Assembly (NCBI RefSeq): GCF_022761125.1
Contig: NZ_JAKWJR010000002.1
Span: forward strand, 434,001 to 498,000
Direction: 5' to 3'
DNA from: Nocardioides sp. SR21
Lineage (GTDB): Bacteria > Actinomycetota > Actinomycetes > Propionibacteriales > Nocardioidaceae
DNA: 64,000 bases
The first letter of the stretch is position 1. Every line of letters begins with the position of its first letter. Shown in pieces: positions 1-7,150 of this stretch. Below the pieces are notes generated by a model. It was not told the origin of the DNA. It saw only the letters and a list, made by a program, of their open reading frames with translations, and made no database searches. Both the position numbers and the translations under genes were made by a program.

Positions 1-802
1 TGAACCACTTGCGGTCCTGCTCCGCCGGGCGGTCGGTCCGGGCCTCGGTCTCACCCCGGGTGCGCAGCGCCAGCTGGCGGGCGGTGAGCACGTGCGTGCC
101 CGCGTAGAGCAGGATCTCGATCATCTTGACCTGCTCCGCCGGCACGTCGACGATCCGGTCGTCGACCACGAGCAGATCGCGCGAGGGGTTGATCCGCAGC
201 CCGCGGAACTCGATCCAGCTGCCCACGAAGCGCATGCCCAGGTCGAGCATGCCGTCGCGTCCGTCGAGCCCGTCCTCATCCTCCTCGAGGGAGTCGTCGT
301 CCTCGAAGCCGACGTTCTCGCCGGCCAGGACCTGGCGGACGAACGCCGACCGCTCGGCGTTCTCGGCGGCAGGGGCCCACGCGGCCGCGGTCTCGCTGCT
401 GGTGACCGTCTCGACCGGGCGGCGGGCCACGGCCGCGAGGCGGGCCTGGAGCTCGCGCGGGCGGATCGGCTTGGGGACGTAGTCGTCGGCGCCGGCGTCG
501 AAGCCGGCGAGGATGTCGTGCTCCTGCGAGCGGCTGCTGATGATGACGATGTACATGCCCGTGCCGGTCACCTCGCGGATCCGGCGGGTGACCTCGAGGC
601 CGTTCATGTCGGGCATCGTCACGTCGATGGTCGCGAGCGCGGGGCGGTGCTGGAGGGCCAGCGCGATGCCGTCGGGGCCGTTCGACGCGGAGATCACCGC
701 GAACCCCGCCTGAGCCAGCACGATCTGGAGGAGGTCCACGGTGTCCTGGTCGTCGTCGATGACGAGGGCGACAGGCTTGGCGCTCACCGAGGCTTCAGAC
801 AC
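1..802 (-). CDS. Response regulator, OmpR-like, partial (C-terminus beyond window)
   Basis: Read on the minus strand from a GTG at 802; 267 codons are visible and the gene runs off the left edge. The N-terminal 120 residues form a receiver domain: acidic pocket IDDDQ (about residues 15-19), phospho-acceptor Asp60 in TIDVTMPDMNG, and the conserved Lys111 in DDYVPKP. A long acidic linker (about 130-185, rich in Glu and Asp) joins it to a C-terminal region from about 192 (GSWIEFRGLRINPSRDLLVV, then a helix-turn-helix-like stretch ending LTARQLALRTRG) that looks like a winged-helix effector domain, though it is truncated here. Family knowledge says a phosphorylated receiver controls DNA binding. 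The partner kinase is not adjacent; the only sensor kinase in the window is 45 kb away, so pairing cannot be inferred. Confidence 0.8.
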   Translation of the reverse strand, partial: MSEASVSAKPVALVIDDDQDTVDLLQIVLAQAGFAVISASNGPDGIALALQHRPALATIDVTMPDMNGLEVTRRIREVTGTGMYIVIISSRSQEHDILAGFDAGADDYVPKPIRPRELQARLAAVARRPVETVTSSETAAAWAPAAENAERSAFVRQVLAGENVGFEDDDSLEEDEDGLDGRDGMLDLGMRFVGSWIEFRGLRINPSRDLLVVDDRIVDVPAEQVKMIEILLYAGTHVLTARQLALRTRGETEARTDRPAEQDRKWF

Positions 803-835
803 GGGCCGAAGTATCACAGGCCCCACGGGGTCCTG

Positions 836-1657
836 TCAGTTCTTCTGGCGTGTCGGGACGTACCTCACTCGTGCATCGTTGCGCCGCACGAGCTCCTCGC
901 CGAGCGAGGCCCCGGTGTGCCTGTCGATCGTGGTCCGCCAGATCTCGTTGACCCGCCGAACGTCCCCCGACGCGGTGTCCACGAAGCGGTCCTCGCGCGC
1001 CTCGACGCGGTACGTCACCGGCGTCATCCGGTCGCTGCGGAGCTCGCCGCGCAGGTGCTGCTCGCCGACGCGGACCCGCAGCTGGTACGTCGCTGCGGTG
1101 TCGTTGCGGACGACGAGGTCGACGTAGTTGTAGACGATCGTGCAGCCGACGCCCCACGGCACCACGCGACCGCTGTCGGGGAACAGGTCCAGGCTGTGCT
1201 CGGAGCGCTCGACGACCGTGAGCGCCGAGTGCAGGACCAGCCAGTGCAGCAGGTTCGCCAGCTGGCAGATCCCGCCGCCGACACCGGCGCCCACCTCGCC
1301 GTCCACGAAGCGGAGTCCGTCGACGTACCCCTTCCGGCGGGTGCAGTTGCCGACCACCCGGTTGAAGGAGAACGTCTCGCCGGGGCGGAGCACTAGGCCG
1401 TCGACCCGCGCCGAGGCGAGCCGCAGGTTCGTGACCTTGTTGTGCTGCAGGACCATCGGCACGCCCTCGAGCTCACGCAGCAGCGGAGAGCTGTGGTGCA
1501 CGAGCCGCTCGGCGAGGTCGGGTTCGCGGGTCGTGGCCCAGTCGGCGCCGGAGCGCAACCAGTGCCAGCGGCGCCTGGCCCGGTGGGCGCGGATCGCGGC
1601 GGGCCGCAGCCAGGGGTGTCGTTGCGAGGGAGTCACGTCGCTGGGACGCGCCGGCAC
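836..1657 (-). CDS. VanW family protein
   Basis: A 273-residue protein whose central part is a VanW domain: LRPGETFSFNRVVG (about residues 90-105), then YVDGLRFVDGEVGAGVGGG-ICQLANLLHW with the conserved glycine run and the Cys-Gln pair, then a beta-rich tail. VanW proteins occur beside glycopeptide-resistance genes and in many Gram-positive genomes, but the biochemical role is unsettled; a cell-wall or surface role is usual. No signal peptide is obvious; the N-terminus is Arg-rich. It lies 12 bp downstream of the proline-rich membrane protein on the same strand, so the two are probably co-transcribed. There are no van ligase genes nearby, so a resistance role is not supported here. Confidence 0.85.
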   Translation of the reverse strand: MPARPSDVTPSQRHPWLRPAAIRAHRARRRWHWLRSGADWATTREPDLAERLVHHSSPLLRELEGVPMVLQHNKVTNLRLASARVDGLVLRPGETFSFNRVVGNCTRRKGYVDGLRFVDGEVGAGVGGGICQLANLLHWLVLHSALTVVERSEHSLDLFPDSGRVVPWGVGCTIVYNYVDLVVRNDTAATYQLRVRVGEQHLRGELRSDRMTPVTYRVEAREDRFVDTASGDVRRVNEIWRTTIDRHTGASLGEELVRRNDARVRYVPTRQKN

Positions 1658-1669
1658 GGCTCCCGGTTG

Positions 1670-2242
1670 TCAGGACTTGGGGCGCACGGCCCAGAGCACG
1701 CCGGTCACGATGAGGATCACGAGCCCGACGAGGCCGAGCCCCAGCGGCAGCAGGATCGTCAGCAGGATGCCCGCGATGAAGCTGCCGATCTCGGGCGCCG
1801 GCCCGACCAGGACGGTGCCGCCGCCGGTGCAGGTGATCTCGAGCCTGCCCGAGCCGGGGGCGAACCGGGTGTCCCCGACCCAGGAGCCGTCGCGGTCCGA
1901 CCGCTCCAGCGTGCCGCTGGCCGGCTCCTGCGCGAGCGGCTCGGAGGTCTGGGTGTCGACGACCTCGCAGGACTGATTCATCCCGAGCTCCAGCCACAGC
2001 ATCCGGTCGCCGTCGGTGCCCACCGTCACGGCGTACGGCCGGTCGTCGGCCGGCACGCGGGCGTCGGTCTCGAAGAACGACGCGAGGACCCAGATGAACA
2101 GCACGACGCCGACCACGGCCGCGGCCACGATCAGCCCGCCGCCGAGCACGAACCAGCCCCAGCCCGGCCGCTTCTTCGGCGGCGGCGGTGGCGGGTAGCC
2201 CGGCGGGTAGCCTGACGGAGTGCCGTACGGCGGCTGGGTCAT
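1670..2242 (-). CDS. Proline-rich membrane protein of unknown function
   Basis: 190 residues from the ATG at 2242. I prefer this start to an upstream in-frame one at 2374 because that extension is Arg-rich and lies in the likely promoter and leader region of rpsP. Residues 1-25 are a Tyr/Gly/Pro-rich cytoplasmic tail (MTQPPYGTPSGYPPGYPPPP). A transmembrane helix follows at about 30-55 (WFVLGGGLIVAAAVVGVVLFIW), then an extracytoplasmic beta-rich region with two cysteines, then a second hydrophobic helix near the C-terminus (about 155-185) ending in a short positive tail. The layout matches small actinobacterial membrane proteins with Pro-rich tails, but I recognise no family. It is divergent from rpsP and upstream of the VanW gene on the same strand. 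Confidence 0.75.
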   Translation of the reverse strand: MTQPPYGTPSGYPPGYPPPPPPKKRPGWGWFVLGGGLIVAAAVVGVVLFIWVLASFFETDARVPADDRPYAVTVGTDGDRMLWLELGMNQSCEVVDTQTSEPLAQEPASGTLERSDRDGSWVGDTRFAPGSGRLEITCTGGGTVLVGPAPEIGSFIAGILLTILLPLGLGLVGLVILIVTGVLWAVRPKS

Positions 2243-2281
2243 GTCCCGACTCTGCCCGATTTTCCCCGTGCGGACGACGTC

Positions 2282-2290
2282 TGGCAGACT
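2282..2290 (+). promoter_or_regulatory. Putative extended -10 of rpsP (TGG-CAGACT)
   Basis: TGGCAGACT sits about 135 nt before the rpsP start. The same TGGCAGACTTG string recurs upstream of rplS at 5064-5074. It fits an extended -10 (TGn followed by a hexamer close to TANNNT). No good -35 is visible. This is inference from recurrence at two ribosomal-protein genes. Confidence 0.4.
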
Positions 2291-2312
2291 TGGCCGCTGA
2301 GTCCTGCGCGCC

Positions 2313-2335
2313 CGCGACCCTCTATCTCGGTCGCG
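2313..2335 (+). promoter_or_regulatory. Stem-loop in the rpsP leader
   Basis: CGCGACC at 2313-2319 pairs perfectly with GGTCGCG at 2329-2335 around a 9-nt loop. It lies just downstream of the putative promoter and about 90 nt before the start codon, so it would be in the 5' untranslated region. It could be an attenuator or protein-binding leader structure; nothing proves that. Confidence 0.4.
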
Positions 2336-2425
2336 CAGAGCCCATCGAGGATGCCGACCCGGTGCTTTCCCCACCTGGAGGCGGGATCCTCACCACCCAC
2401 ATATTCCTGAGGAGACACCACAAAC

Positions 2426-2983
2426 GTGGCCGTCAAGATCCGTTTGAAGCGCCTGGGCAAGGTCCGGGTTCCGCAGTACCGCATCGTCGTCGTCGACTCG
2501 CGCAAGAAGCGCGACGGTCGCGTCATCGAGGAGATCGGCAAGTACCACCCCAAGGAGGACCCGTCGTACATCGACGTCACCTCTGACCGGGCGCAGTACT
2601 GGCTGGGTGTCGGCGCGCAGCCGACCGAGGCCGTCGCCAAGCTCCTGAAGATCACCGGCGACCTGCAGAAGTTCAAGGGCACGTCGGGCCAGGAGGGCAC
2701 CCTCAAGGTCAAGGAGCCCAAGCGCGACAAGCTCGAGATCTTCAACGAGGCCCTCAAGGACGCCGCGAACGAGCCCAAGGGCGACGCGGTGACCAAGAAG
2801 GCCGCCTCGAAGAAGAAGGCCGAGGAGCCCAAGGCGGAGGAGACCCCCGCCGAGGAGCCCAAGGCGGACGAGACCCCCGCCGAGGAGCCCAAGGCCGAGG
2901 AGACCCCGGCCGAGGCGCCCGCCGCCGAGGAGGCTCCGGCTGAGGCCGAGGCCACCGAGGACGCCGAGAAGACCGAGGCCTGA
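2426..2983 (+). CDS. rpsP: 30S ribosomal protein S16
   Basis: 185 residues from a GTG preceded by an aggag Shine-Dalgarno (SD) sequence. Residues 1-85 are a standard S16 domain: [20 protein letters not shown], then [20 protein letters not shown] and the [23 protein letters not shown] stretch. S16 helps assemble the 30S body. The protein is about twice the usual bacterial length. From about residue 125 the tail is low complexity, first lysine-rich ([10 protein letters not shown]) and then a 10-residue unit [10 protein letters not shown] in about three copies, ending in Ala/Glu-rich sequence. The tail should be disordered and acidic. It heads a translation operon with khpA 5 bp downstream. Confidence 0.97.
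   Translation: MAVKIRLKRLGKVRVPQYRIVVVDSRKKRDGRVIEEIGKYHPKEDPSYIDVTSDRAQYWLGVGAQPTEAVAKLLKITGDLQKFKGTSGQEGTLKVKEPKRDKLEIFNEALKDAANEPKGDAVTKKAASKKKAEEPKAEETPAEEPKADETPAEEPKAEETPAEAPAAEEAPAEAEATEDAEKTEA
2821..2912 (+). repeat. 30-bp coding tandem repeat in the S16 tail
   Basis: About three copies of a 30-bp unit (gaggagcccaaggcggagga followed by gacccccgcc, with a few substitutions) encode the [10 protein letters not shown] repeats. Unit length is a multiple of three, so copy-number change by slippage would keep the frame. Confidence 0.8.
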
Positions 2984-2988
2984 GCGAC

Positions 2989-3231
2989 ATGCTCGCCGAC
3001 GCGCTCGAGCACCTGGTGCGTGGCGTCGTCGACCACCCGGACGACGTCCGGGTGCGCGACAAGCAGCTGCGCCGCGGCTCGATCCTCGAGGTCCGGGTCC
3101 ACCCCGACGACCTCGGCAAGGTGATCGGTCGCAACGGTCGTACGGCCACCGCGTTCCGCACCGTGATCTCCGCCCTGGCGGGTCGCGGCGGCGCGCGGAT
3201 CGACTTCGTCGACGTCGACCGTCGTAACTGA
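2989..3231 (+). CDS. khpA: KH-domain RNA-binding protein KhpA
   Basis: 80 residues, all one type-II-like KH domain: GSILEVRVHPDDLGKVIGRNGRTATAFRTVI with the signature GxxG loop at residues 47-50 (GRNG). KhpA proteins bind single-stranded RNA, often with a KhpB/Jag partner, and influence cell size and translation; no partner is encoded nearby. The position between rpsP and rimM is conserved across Actinobacteria. The ATG start is only 5 bp after the rpsP stop, so translation is likely coupled. Confidence 0.93.
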   Translation: MLADALEHLVRGVVDHPDDVRVRDKQLRRGSILEVRVHPDDLGKVIGRNGRTATAFRTVISALAGRGGARIDFVDVDRRN

Positions 3232-3246
3232 GCTGACCGCTTGAAT

Positions 3247-3274
3247 GGGTGTCGCCCCTCACGGGGCGGCACCC
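3247..3274 (+). terminator. Strong stem-loop after khpA
   Basis: The 28-nt sequence begins GGGTGTCGCCCC, has a TCAC loop and ends GGGGCGGCACCC; it forms a near-perfect hairpin 15 bp after khpA. There is no U-run, so it may be a factor-dependent terminator or an mRNA 3'-end/processing stem between khpA and rimM rather than a full stop. Confidence 0.5.
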
Positions 3275-3286
3275 GTTCGGCTATTT

Positions 3287-3331
3287 GGAACGGCAACTGG
3301 AACGGCAACTGGAACGGCAACTGGAACGGCA
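3287..3331 (+). repeat. 12-bp tandem repeat upstream of rimM (3.75 copies)
   Basis: GGAACGGCAACT is repeated at 3287, 3299 and 3311, with a partial fourth copy at 3323. It ends 15 bp before the rimM GTG and its SD. The reading frame stays open through it from an ATG at 3245, but the resulting Thr-Gly-Ala repeat is not part of RimM, so I treat it as untranslated leader. Confidence 0.85.
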
Positions 3332-3346
3332 TCGGAGAGGGAGAGC

Positions 3347-3895
3347 GTGGAGACCATCGACGTCCTGGTCGGCCGGATCGGCAAGGCCCACGGGCTGCGC
3401 GGTGACGTGACGATCAACGTCCGCACCGACGAGCCCGACCGCCGGTTCGCGACGGGTGCCGAGCTGGTCGTGGAGGCGCCGCAGGGATCGGTCACGAAGC
3501 TGCGCACGCTCACCGTGGCGAGCACCCGCTGGCACTCCGGCGTGCTGCTCGCGCGCTTCGAGGAGGTCCCCGACCGCACCGCGGCCGAGGCGGCCCGCGG
3601 CATCCTGCTGTACGCCACGGTCCCGGCGGACGCCTCGCCCGACGACCCGGACGAGTACTACGACCACCAGCTGATCGGCCTGACGGCGTACGACCTGGAC
3701 GGCACGGCCATCGGCGAGGTCACCGGCCTGGTGCACGGCGCCCAGGACCTGCTGGCGATCAAGGCGAACGACGGCCGCCCCACGCTGGTGCCGTTCGTGA
3801 AGCAGCTCGTGCCCGAGGTCGACGTGCCCGGTGGCCGCGTGGTCGTCGCGGACCGGCCCGGGTTGGTGACGCCGCTCCCGGAGGACGAGTCGTGA
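3347..3895 (+). CDS. rimM: Ribosome maturation factor RimM
   Basis: 182 residues from the GTG at 3347, chosen because it has an SD (ggagaggga) and because the family begins here ([20 protein letters not shown]). An upstream ATG would add 34 residues of 12-bp-repeat translation. The N-terminal RimM domain (about 1-85) is followed by a PRC-barrel (about 95-175: [20 protein letters not shown], then [20 protein letters not shown]). RimM binds the 30S head through S19 and assists late assembly of 16S rRNA. The stop overlaps the trmD start by 4 nt (GTGA), so the two are translationally coupled. Confidence 0.95.
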   Translation: METIDVLVGRIGKAHGLRGDVTINVRTDEPDRRFATGAELVVEAPQGSVTKLRTLTVASTRWHSGVLLARFEEVPDRTAAEAARGILLYATVPADASPDDPDEYYDHQLIGLTAYDLDGTAIGEVTGLVHGAQDLLAIKANDGRPTLVPFVKQLVPEVDVPGGRVVVADRPGLVTPLPEDES

Positions 3896-5055
3896 GGATC
3901 GACGTCGTCACGATCTTCCCCGACTACCTCGCGCCGCTCGAGCTGTCGCTCGCGGGCAAGGCCCGCGAGAAGGGCCTCATCGACATCCGGGTGCACGACC
4001 TGCGGCAGTGGGCGCACGACAAGCACCGCACCGTCGACGACACGCCGTACGGCGGCGGCGCCGGCATGGTGATGAAGCCCGAGCCGTGGGGCGAGGCGTT
4101 CGACGCGCTGATCTCGACGGGCGCGAACGACGAGCGGCCGACGGTCGTGTTCACCACGCCGTCCGGGCAGCCGTTCAGCCAGGCCGTCGCCCGCGAGCTG
4201 GCGACCCGCGAGCGGATCGTGTTCGCCTGCGGGCGCTACGAGGGCATCGACCAGCGGGTGCTCGACGAGGTCGCGACCCGCTGCGAGGTGCGCGAGATCT
4301 CCCTCGGCGACTACGTGCTCAACGGGGGAGAGGTCGCCGCGTTGGCGATCACCGAGGCGGTCGTGCGACTGGTCCCGGGCTTCATGGGCAACGCCGAGTC
4401 GCTGGTGGAGGAGTCCCACGAGGACGGTCTGCTGGAGTACCCCGTCTACACCAAGCCCGCCTCCTGGCGCGGCCACGAGGTGCCGCCGGTGCTGCTGTCC
4501 GGCGACCACGGCGCGATCGCCGGCTGGCGGCGCGACCAGGCGGTACGCCGCACCGCGGAGCGACGGCCCGACCTCGTCCACCCGTCGGTGCTGATCGACG
4601 ACGTCGACATCCGGCCCGTGCAGGCCGGCGACGCGGGCGAGCTGTTCGTGCTGCAGCGGGCCTGCTGGGTGCAGGAGGAGCACGACAACCCCGGCGTCCG
4701 GATCCCGGCGCTGCACGAGACGCTCGACGAGCTGCGCGCCTGGATCGCGCGCGACACCGTGCTGGTGGCCCGCTCGGCCGGGCGGCTGGTCGGCGCGGTC
4801 CGCGCCTCGCTCGACGGCGAGTCCTGGGAGGTCGGCCGCCTGATGGTCGCTCCCGACGTGGCCGGCCGCGGGCTCGGCCGCACCCTGCTGGAGCGGATCG
4901 AGGCGCTCGCGCCGGCCGAGGCGGCGACGTACGCGCTGTTCACCGGAGCGGGCAGCGCCCGCAACCAGAAGATGTACAAGAAGGCCGGCTACCGCCTCCG
5001 CGGGGAGATCGCGCCGGGCGTCGTTCGCATGACGAAGGCGATTCGTCGCCCCTGA
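3892..5055 (+). CDS. trmD: tRNA (guanine-N1)-methyltransferase TrmD fused to a GNAT acetyltransferase domain
   Basis: 387 residues where TrmD is normally about 230-260. Residues 1 to about 238 are a complete SPOUT-class Trm[13 protein letters not shown], then [30 protein letters not shown], and [19 protein letters not shown] with the knot. TrmD methylates G37 of tRNAs next to the anticodon using S-adenosylmethionine. Residues from about 240 to 387 are a GNAT fold: [20 protein letters not shown], the acetyl-CoA loop [15 protein letters not shown], and a C-terminal [15 protein letters not shown]. The fusion is in one frame with no stop between domains. The substrate of the acetyltransferase half is unknown. 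It overlaps rimM by 4 nt. Confidence 0.93.
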   Translation: MRIDVVTIFPDYLAPLELSLAGKAREKGLIDIRVHDLRQWAHDKHRTVDDTPYGGGAGMVMKPEPWGEAFDALISTGANDERPTVVFTTPSGQPFSQAVARELATRERIVFACGRYEGIDQRVLDEVATRCEVREISLGDYVLNGGEVAALAITEAVVRLVPGFMGNAESLVEESHEDGLLEYPVYTKPASWRGHEVPPVLLSGDHGAIAGWRRDQAVRRTAERRPDLVHPSVLIDDVDIRPVQAGDAGELFVLQRACWVQEEHDNPGVRIPALHETLDELRAWIARDTVLVARSAGRLVGAVRASLDGESWEVGRLMVAPDVAGRGLGRTLLERIEALAPAEAATYALFTGAGSARNQKMYKKAGYRLRGEIAPGVVRMTKAIRRP

Positions 5056-5063
5056 TCCCGCTG

Positions 5064-5072
5064 TGGCAGACT
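5064..5072 (+). promoter_or_regulatory. Putative extended -10 of rplS (TGG-CAGACT)
   Basis: TGGCAGACTTG, identical over 11 nt to the motif before rpsP at 2282-2292, lies about 180 nt before rplS and just after the trmD stop. If it is a promoter, rplS has a long untranslated leader. Confidence 0.4.
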
Positions 5073-5141
5073 TGACCCTCGGTCCAGCCGGCCAAACAAG
5101 GATCGCCCCGAGGACACGTCCACGTGGGGTCCGCACCAGTT

Positions 5142-5232
5142 CCTGCCACAGGGGGAGCTCGGCGCCGCCGGCCACCCAGGCTCGGACCATCCCAACTGAA
5201 CCAGTTCCCCGTACCGCGGCTGACCTGTGGCA
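5142..5232 (+). promoter_or_regulatory. rplS leader with long-range pairing near the ribosome binding site
   Basis: TGCCACAGG at 5144-5152 is the exact complement of CCTGTGGCA at 5224-5232. The latter ends 6 nt before the rplS SD (aggag, about 5239-5243). Pairing would close a roughly 70-nt loop and end next to the SD. This looks like a candidate autoregulatory leader for L19, by analogy with other ribosomal-protein leaders. Inference only. Confidence 0.35.
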
Positions 5233-5249
5233 CTCGCGAGGAGATGCAC

Positions 5250-5600
5250 ATGACCAACGTCATTGCCGAGCTCGGCAACGCCATCAAGCGCGACGACGTC
5301 CCGGACTTCCGCGCCGGTGACACCGTCAAGGTCCACGTCAAGGTCGTCGAGGGCAGCCGCTCCCGTGTCCAGGTCTTCCAGGGCGTCGTCATCCGCGTCC
5401 ACGGCTCGGGCATCGGTCGTACCTTCACCGTTCGCAAGATCTCGTTCGGTGTCGGCGTCGAGCGGACCTTCCCGCTGAACTCCCCGATCTTCGAGCAGAT
5501 CGAGGTCGTGACCCGCGGTGACGTCCGCCGCGCCAAGCTCTACTACCTCCGCAACCTGCGCGGCAAGAAGGCGAAGATCAAGGAGCGCCGCGAGGTCTGA
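5250..5600 (+). CDS. rplS: 50S ribosomal protein L19
   Basis: 116 residues, the usual length. [20 protein letters not shown], then [40 protein letters not shown] and [18 protein letters not shown] are diagnostic. The ATG at 5250 is 6-7 nt after an aggag SD; an ATG two codons earlier is too close to it. L19 sits at the 30S-50S interface. A hairpin overlaps its stop codon (5595-5616). Confidence 0.97.
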   Translation: MTNVIAELGNAIKRDDVPDFRAGDTVKVHVKVVEGSRSRVQVFQGVVIRVHGSGIGRTFTVRKISFGVGVERTFPLNSPIFEQIEVVTRGDVRRAKLYYLRNLRGKKAKIKERREV

Positions 5601-5616
5601 GAAGGAATTCTCAGAC
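5595..5616 (+). terminator. Hairpin overlapping the rplS stop
   Basis: GTCTGAGAA (5595-5603) and TTCTCAGAC (5608-5616) form a perfect 9-bp stem with a GGAA tetraloop. It includes the rplS TGA and lies just before the leaderless lepB promoter. No U-tract follows. Confidence 0.6.
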
Positions 5617-5624
5617 ATCGTCGC

Positions 5625-5630
5625 TAATCT
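5625..5630 (+). promoter_or_regulatory. -10 element TAATCT, leaderless start of lepB (first copy)
   Basis: TAATCT ends 6 nt before the GTG at 5637 and no SD is present, so transcription should begin at or next to the start codon. Confidence 0.65.
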
Positions 5631-5636
5631 CTGCGA

Positions 5637-6437
5637 GTGACTTCCGAAGACCGCGACCCGACTTCCGTCGCTGAACCCGACGAGCCGGTGTCGCGGTCTT
5701 CGTCTGTCGAGGAGCAGACCACGCCCGCGAAGAAGAAGCACCTGCCGGTCTGGCAGGAGACGATCCTGCTGCTGGCGATCGCGCTGGTGCTGGCGATCGT
5801 CATCAAGGCGCTCTTCGTGCAGGCGTTCTACATCCCGTCGCAGTCGATGGAGCCCGGCCTGGTCAAGAACGACCGGATCCTGGTGCAGAAGGTGTCGTAC
5901 TGGTTCGGCGGCAGCCCCCAGCGCGGCGACGTCGTGGTGTTCAAGGACCCGGGTGGCTGGCTCAACGAGGCGGAGTCCGCCGGGCCGACCGGTGGCGTCG
6001 CCACCCTGCTGTCCCGTATCGGGCTCTACCCGTCGGGCGGACACCTCGTGAAGCGCGTCATCGGCGTCGAGGGCGACACGATCGTCTGCTGCGACAAGCA
6101 GGGCCGGATCGAGGTGAACGGCGTCCCTCTCAACGAGGAGGACTACGCGCGCCCCGACCGCAAGGGCTGCTACGGCCCGATGCCCGAGGGCGGCAAGTGC
6201 GACTGGTCCGTCGGCCCCGTGCCCGACGGCCACGTCTTCGTGATGGGCGACAACCGCAACAACTCCGCCGACTCGACCGTGCACATGTGCGACGGCAAGC
6301 TCGAGGACTGCGCCGAGAGCCCGTACGTCGACGTCGACGACGTCGTCGGCAAGGTGTTCGTGCTGCTCTGGCCGAGCGACCGGTTCGGGTTCCTCCACCG
6401 TCCCGACACCTTCGCGGACGTCCCCGACGCGTCCTAG
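5637..6437 (+). CDS. lepB: Signal peptidase I, first copy
   Basis: 266 residues. Cytoplasmic N-terminus, one transmembrane helix (about 42-62: ILLLAIALVLAIVIKALFVQ), then the S26 catalytic domain: Ser70 in IPSQSMEPG as nucleophile, Lys139 in HLVKRVIGVEGD as general base, and the GDNRNNSADS box near residue 205. It cleaves signal peptides from Sec and Tat exports at the outer face of the membrane. An insertion with a Cys-Cys pair (IVCCD) and two further Cys (GCYGPMPEGGKCDW) lies between catalytic boxes and is shared with the second copy at 7151. GTG start, probably leaderless. Confidence 0.95.
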   Translation: MTSEDRDPTSVAEPDEPVSRSSSVEEQTTPAKKKHLPVWQETILLLAIALVLAIVIKALFVQAFYIPSQSMEPGLVKNDRILVQKVSYWFGGSPQRGDVVVFKDPGGWLNEAESAGPTGGVATLLSRIGLYPSGGHLVKRVIGVEGDTIVCCDKQGRIEVNGVPLNEEDYARPDRKGCYGPMPEGGKCDWSVGPVPDGHVFVMGDNRNNSADSTVHMCDGKLEDCAESPYVDVDDVVGKVFVLLWPSDRFGFLHRPDTFADVPDAS

Positions 6438-6447
6438 GCGATCTCTC

Positions 6448-7140
6448 GTGAGTGAGCTGCCCCGCGGTGCGACGGTCCGGAAGGATGCCGGGCTCTACGG
6501 CTACGAGCGCGCCCTGCGCCGACACGGCATCGAGCCCATCGCCGGCGTCGACGAGGCCGGCCGCGGCGCCTGCGCCGGCCCGCTGGTCGCCGGCGCGGCG
6601 ATCCTGCCCGCGGGCAAGGCCGGGATCATCCCCGGGCTCGCCGACTCCAAGCTGCTGACCGAGAAGTCCCGCGAGCGCTGCTACGACCAGATCCTCAAGC
6701 GCGCGCTCGCCTGGTCGGTCGTGGTCGTCTCCCACGAGGAGTGCGACCGGCTCGGGATGCACGTCGCGAACGTCGAGGCACTACGCCGCGCCGTGGCCCT
6801 GCTCGACCTGCCTCCGGCGTACGTGCTGACCGACGGGTTCCCCGTCGACGGGCTCGGCGTCCCGGGCCTGGCGGTCTGGAAGGGCGATCGCGTGGCCGCG
6901 TGCATCTCCGCGGCCTCGGTGCTGGCCAAGGTCACCCGGGACCGGATCATGGTCGACCTGGACGCCGAGTGGCCGGCGTACGACTTCAAGACGCACAAGG
7001 GCTACATCACCGACGTGCACACCGCGGCGCTCACCGAGCACGGTCCCTCGCCCGTGCACCGGATGCGGTTCGTGAACGTACGGCGCGCCGCGGGCCTCGA
7101 GCCGCTCCCGGGCGAACCGGTGGACCCCGTCGCCTCGTAG
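6448..7140 (+). CDS. rnhB: Ribonuclease HII
   Basis: 230 residues. IAGVDEAGRGACAGPLVAGA carries the catalytic Asp35-Glu36; VLTDGFPVDG and the AKVTRDRIM motif follow, all in the RNase HII order. It cuts the RNA strand of RNA-DNA hybrids, including single ribonucleotides in DNA. It starts 10 bp after the first lepB and its TAG stop is part of the -10 hexamer of the second lepB. The C-terminus is slightly extended and Pro-rich. Confidence 0.95.
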   Translation: MSELPRGATVRKDAGLYGYERALRRHGIEPIAGVDEAGRGACAGPLVAGAAILPAGKAGIIPGLADSKLLTEKSRERCYDQILKRALAWSVVVVSHEECDRLGMHVANVEALRRAVALLDLPPAYVLTDGFPVDGLGVPGLAVWKGDRVAACISAASVLAKVTRDRIMVDLDAEWPAYDFKTHKGYITDVHTAALTEHGPSPVHRMRFVNVRRAAGLEPLPGEPVDPVAS

Positions 7141-7143
7141 GCT
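7138..7143 (+). promoter_or_regulatory. -10 element TAGGCT, leaderless start of second lepB
   Basis: TAGGCT overlaps the rnhB stop codon and ends 7 nt before the GTG at 7151. No SD is visible. Confidence 0.65.
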
Positions 7144-7150
7144 CACCCGC

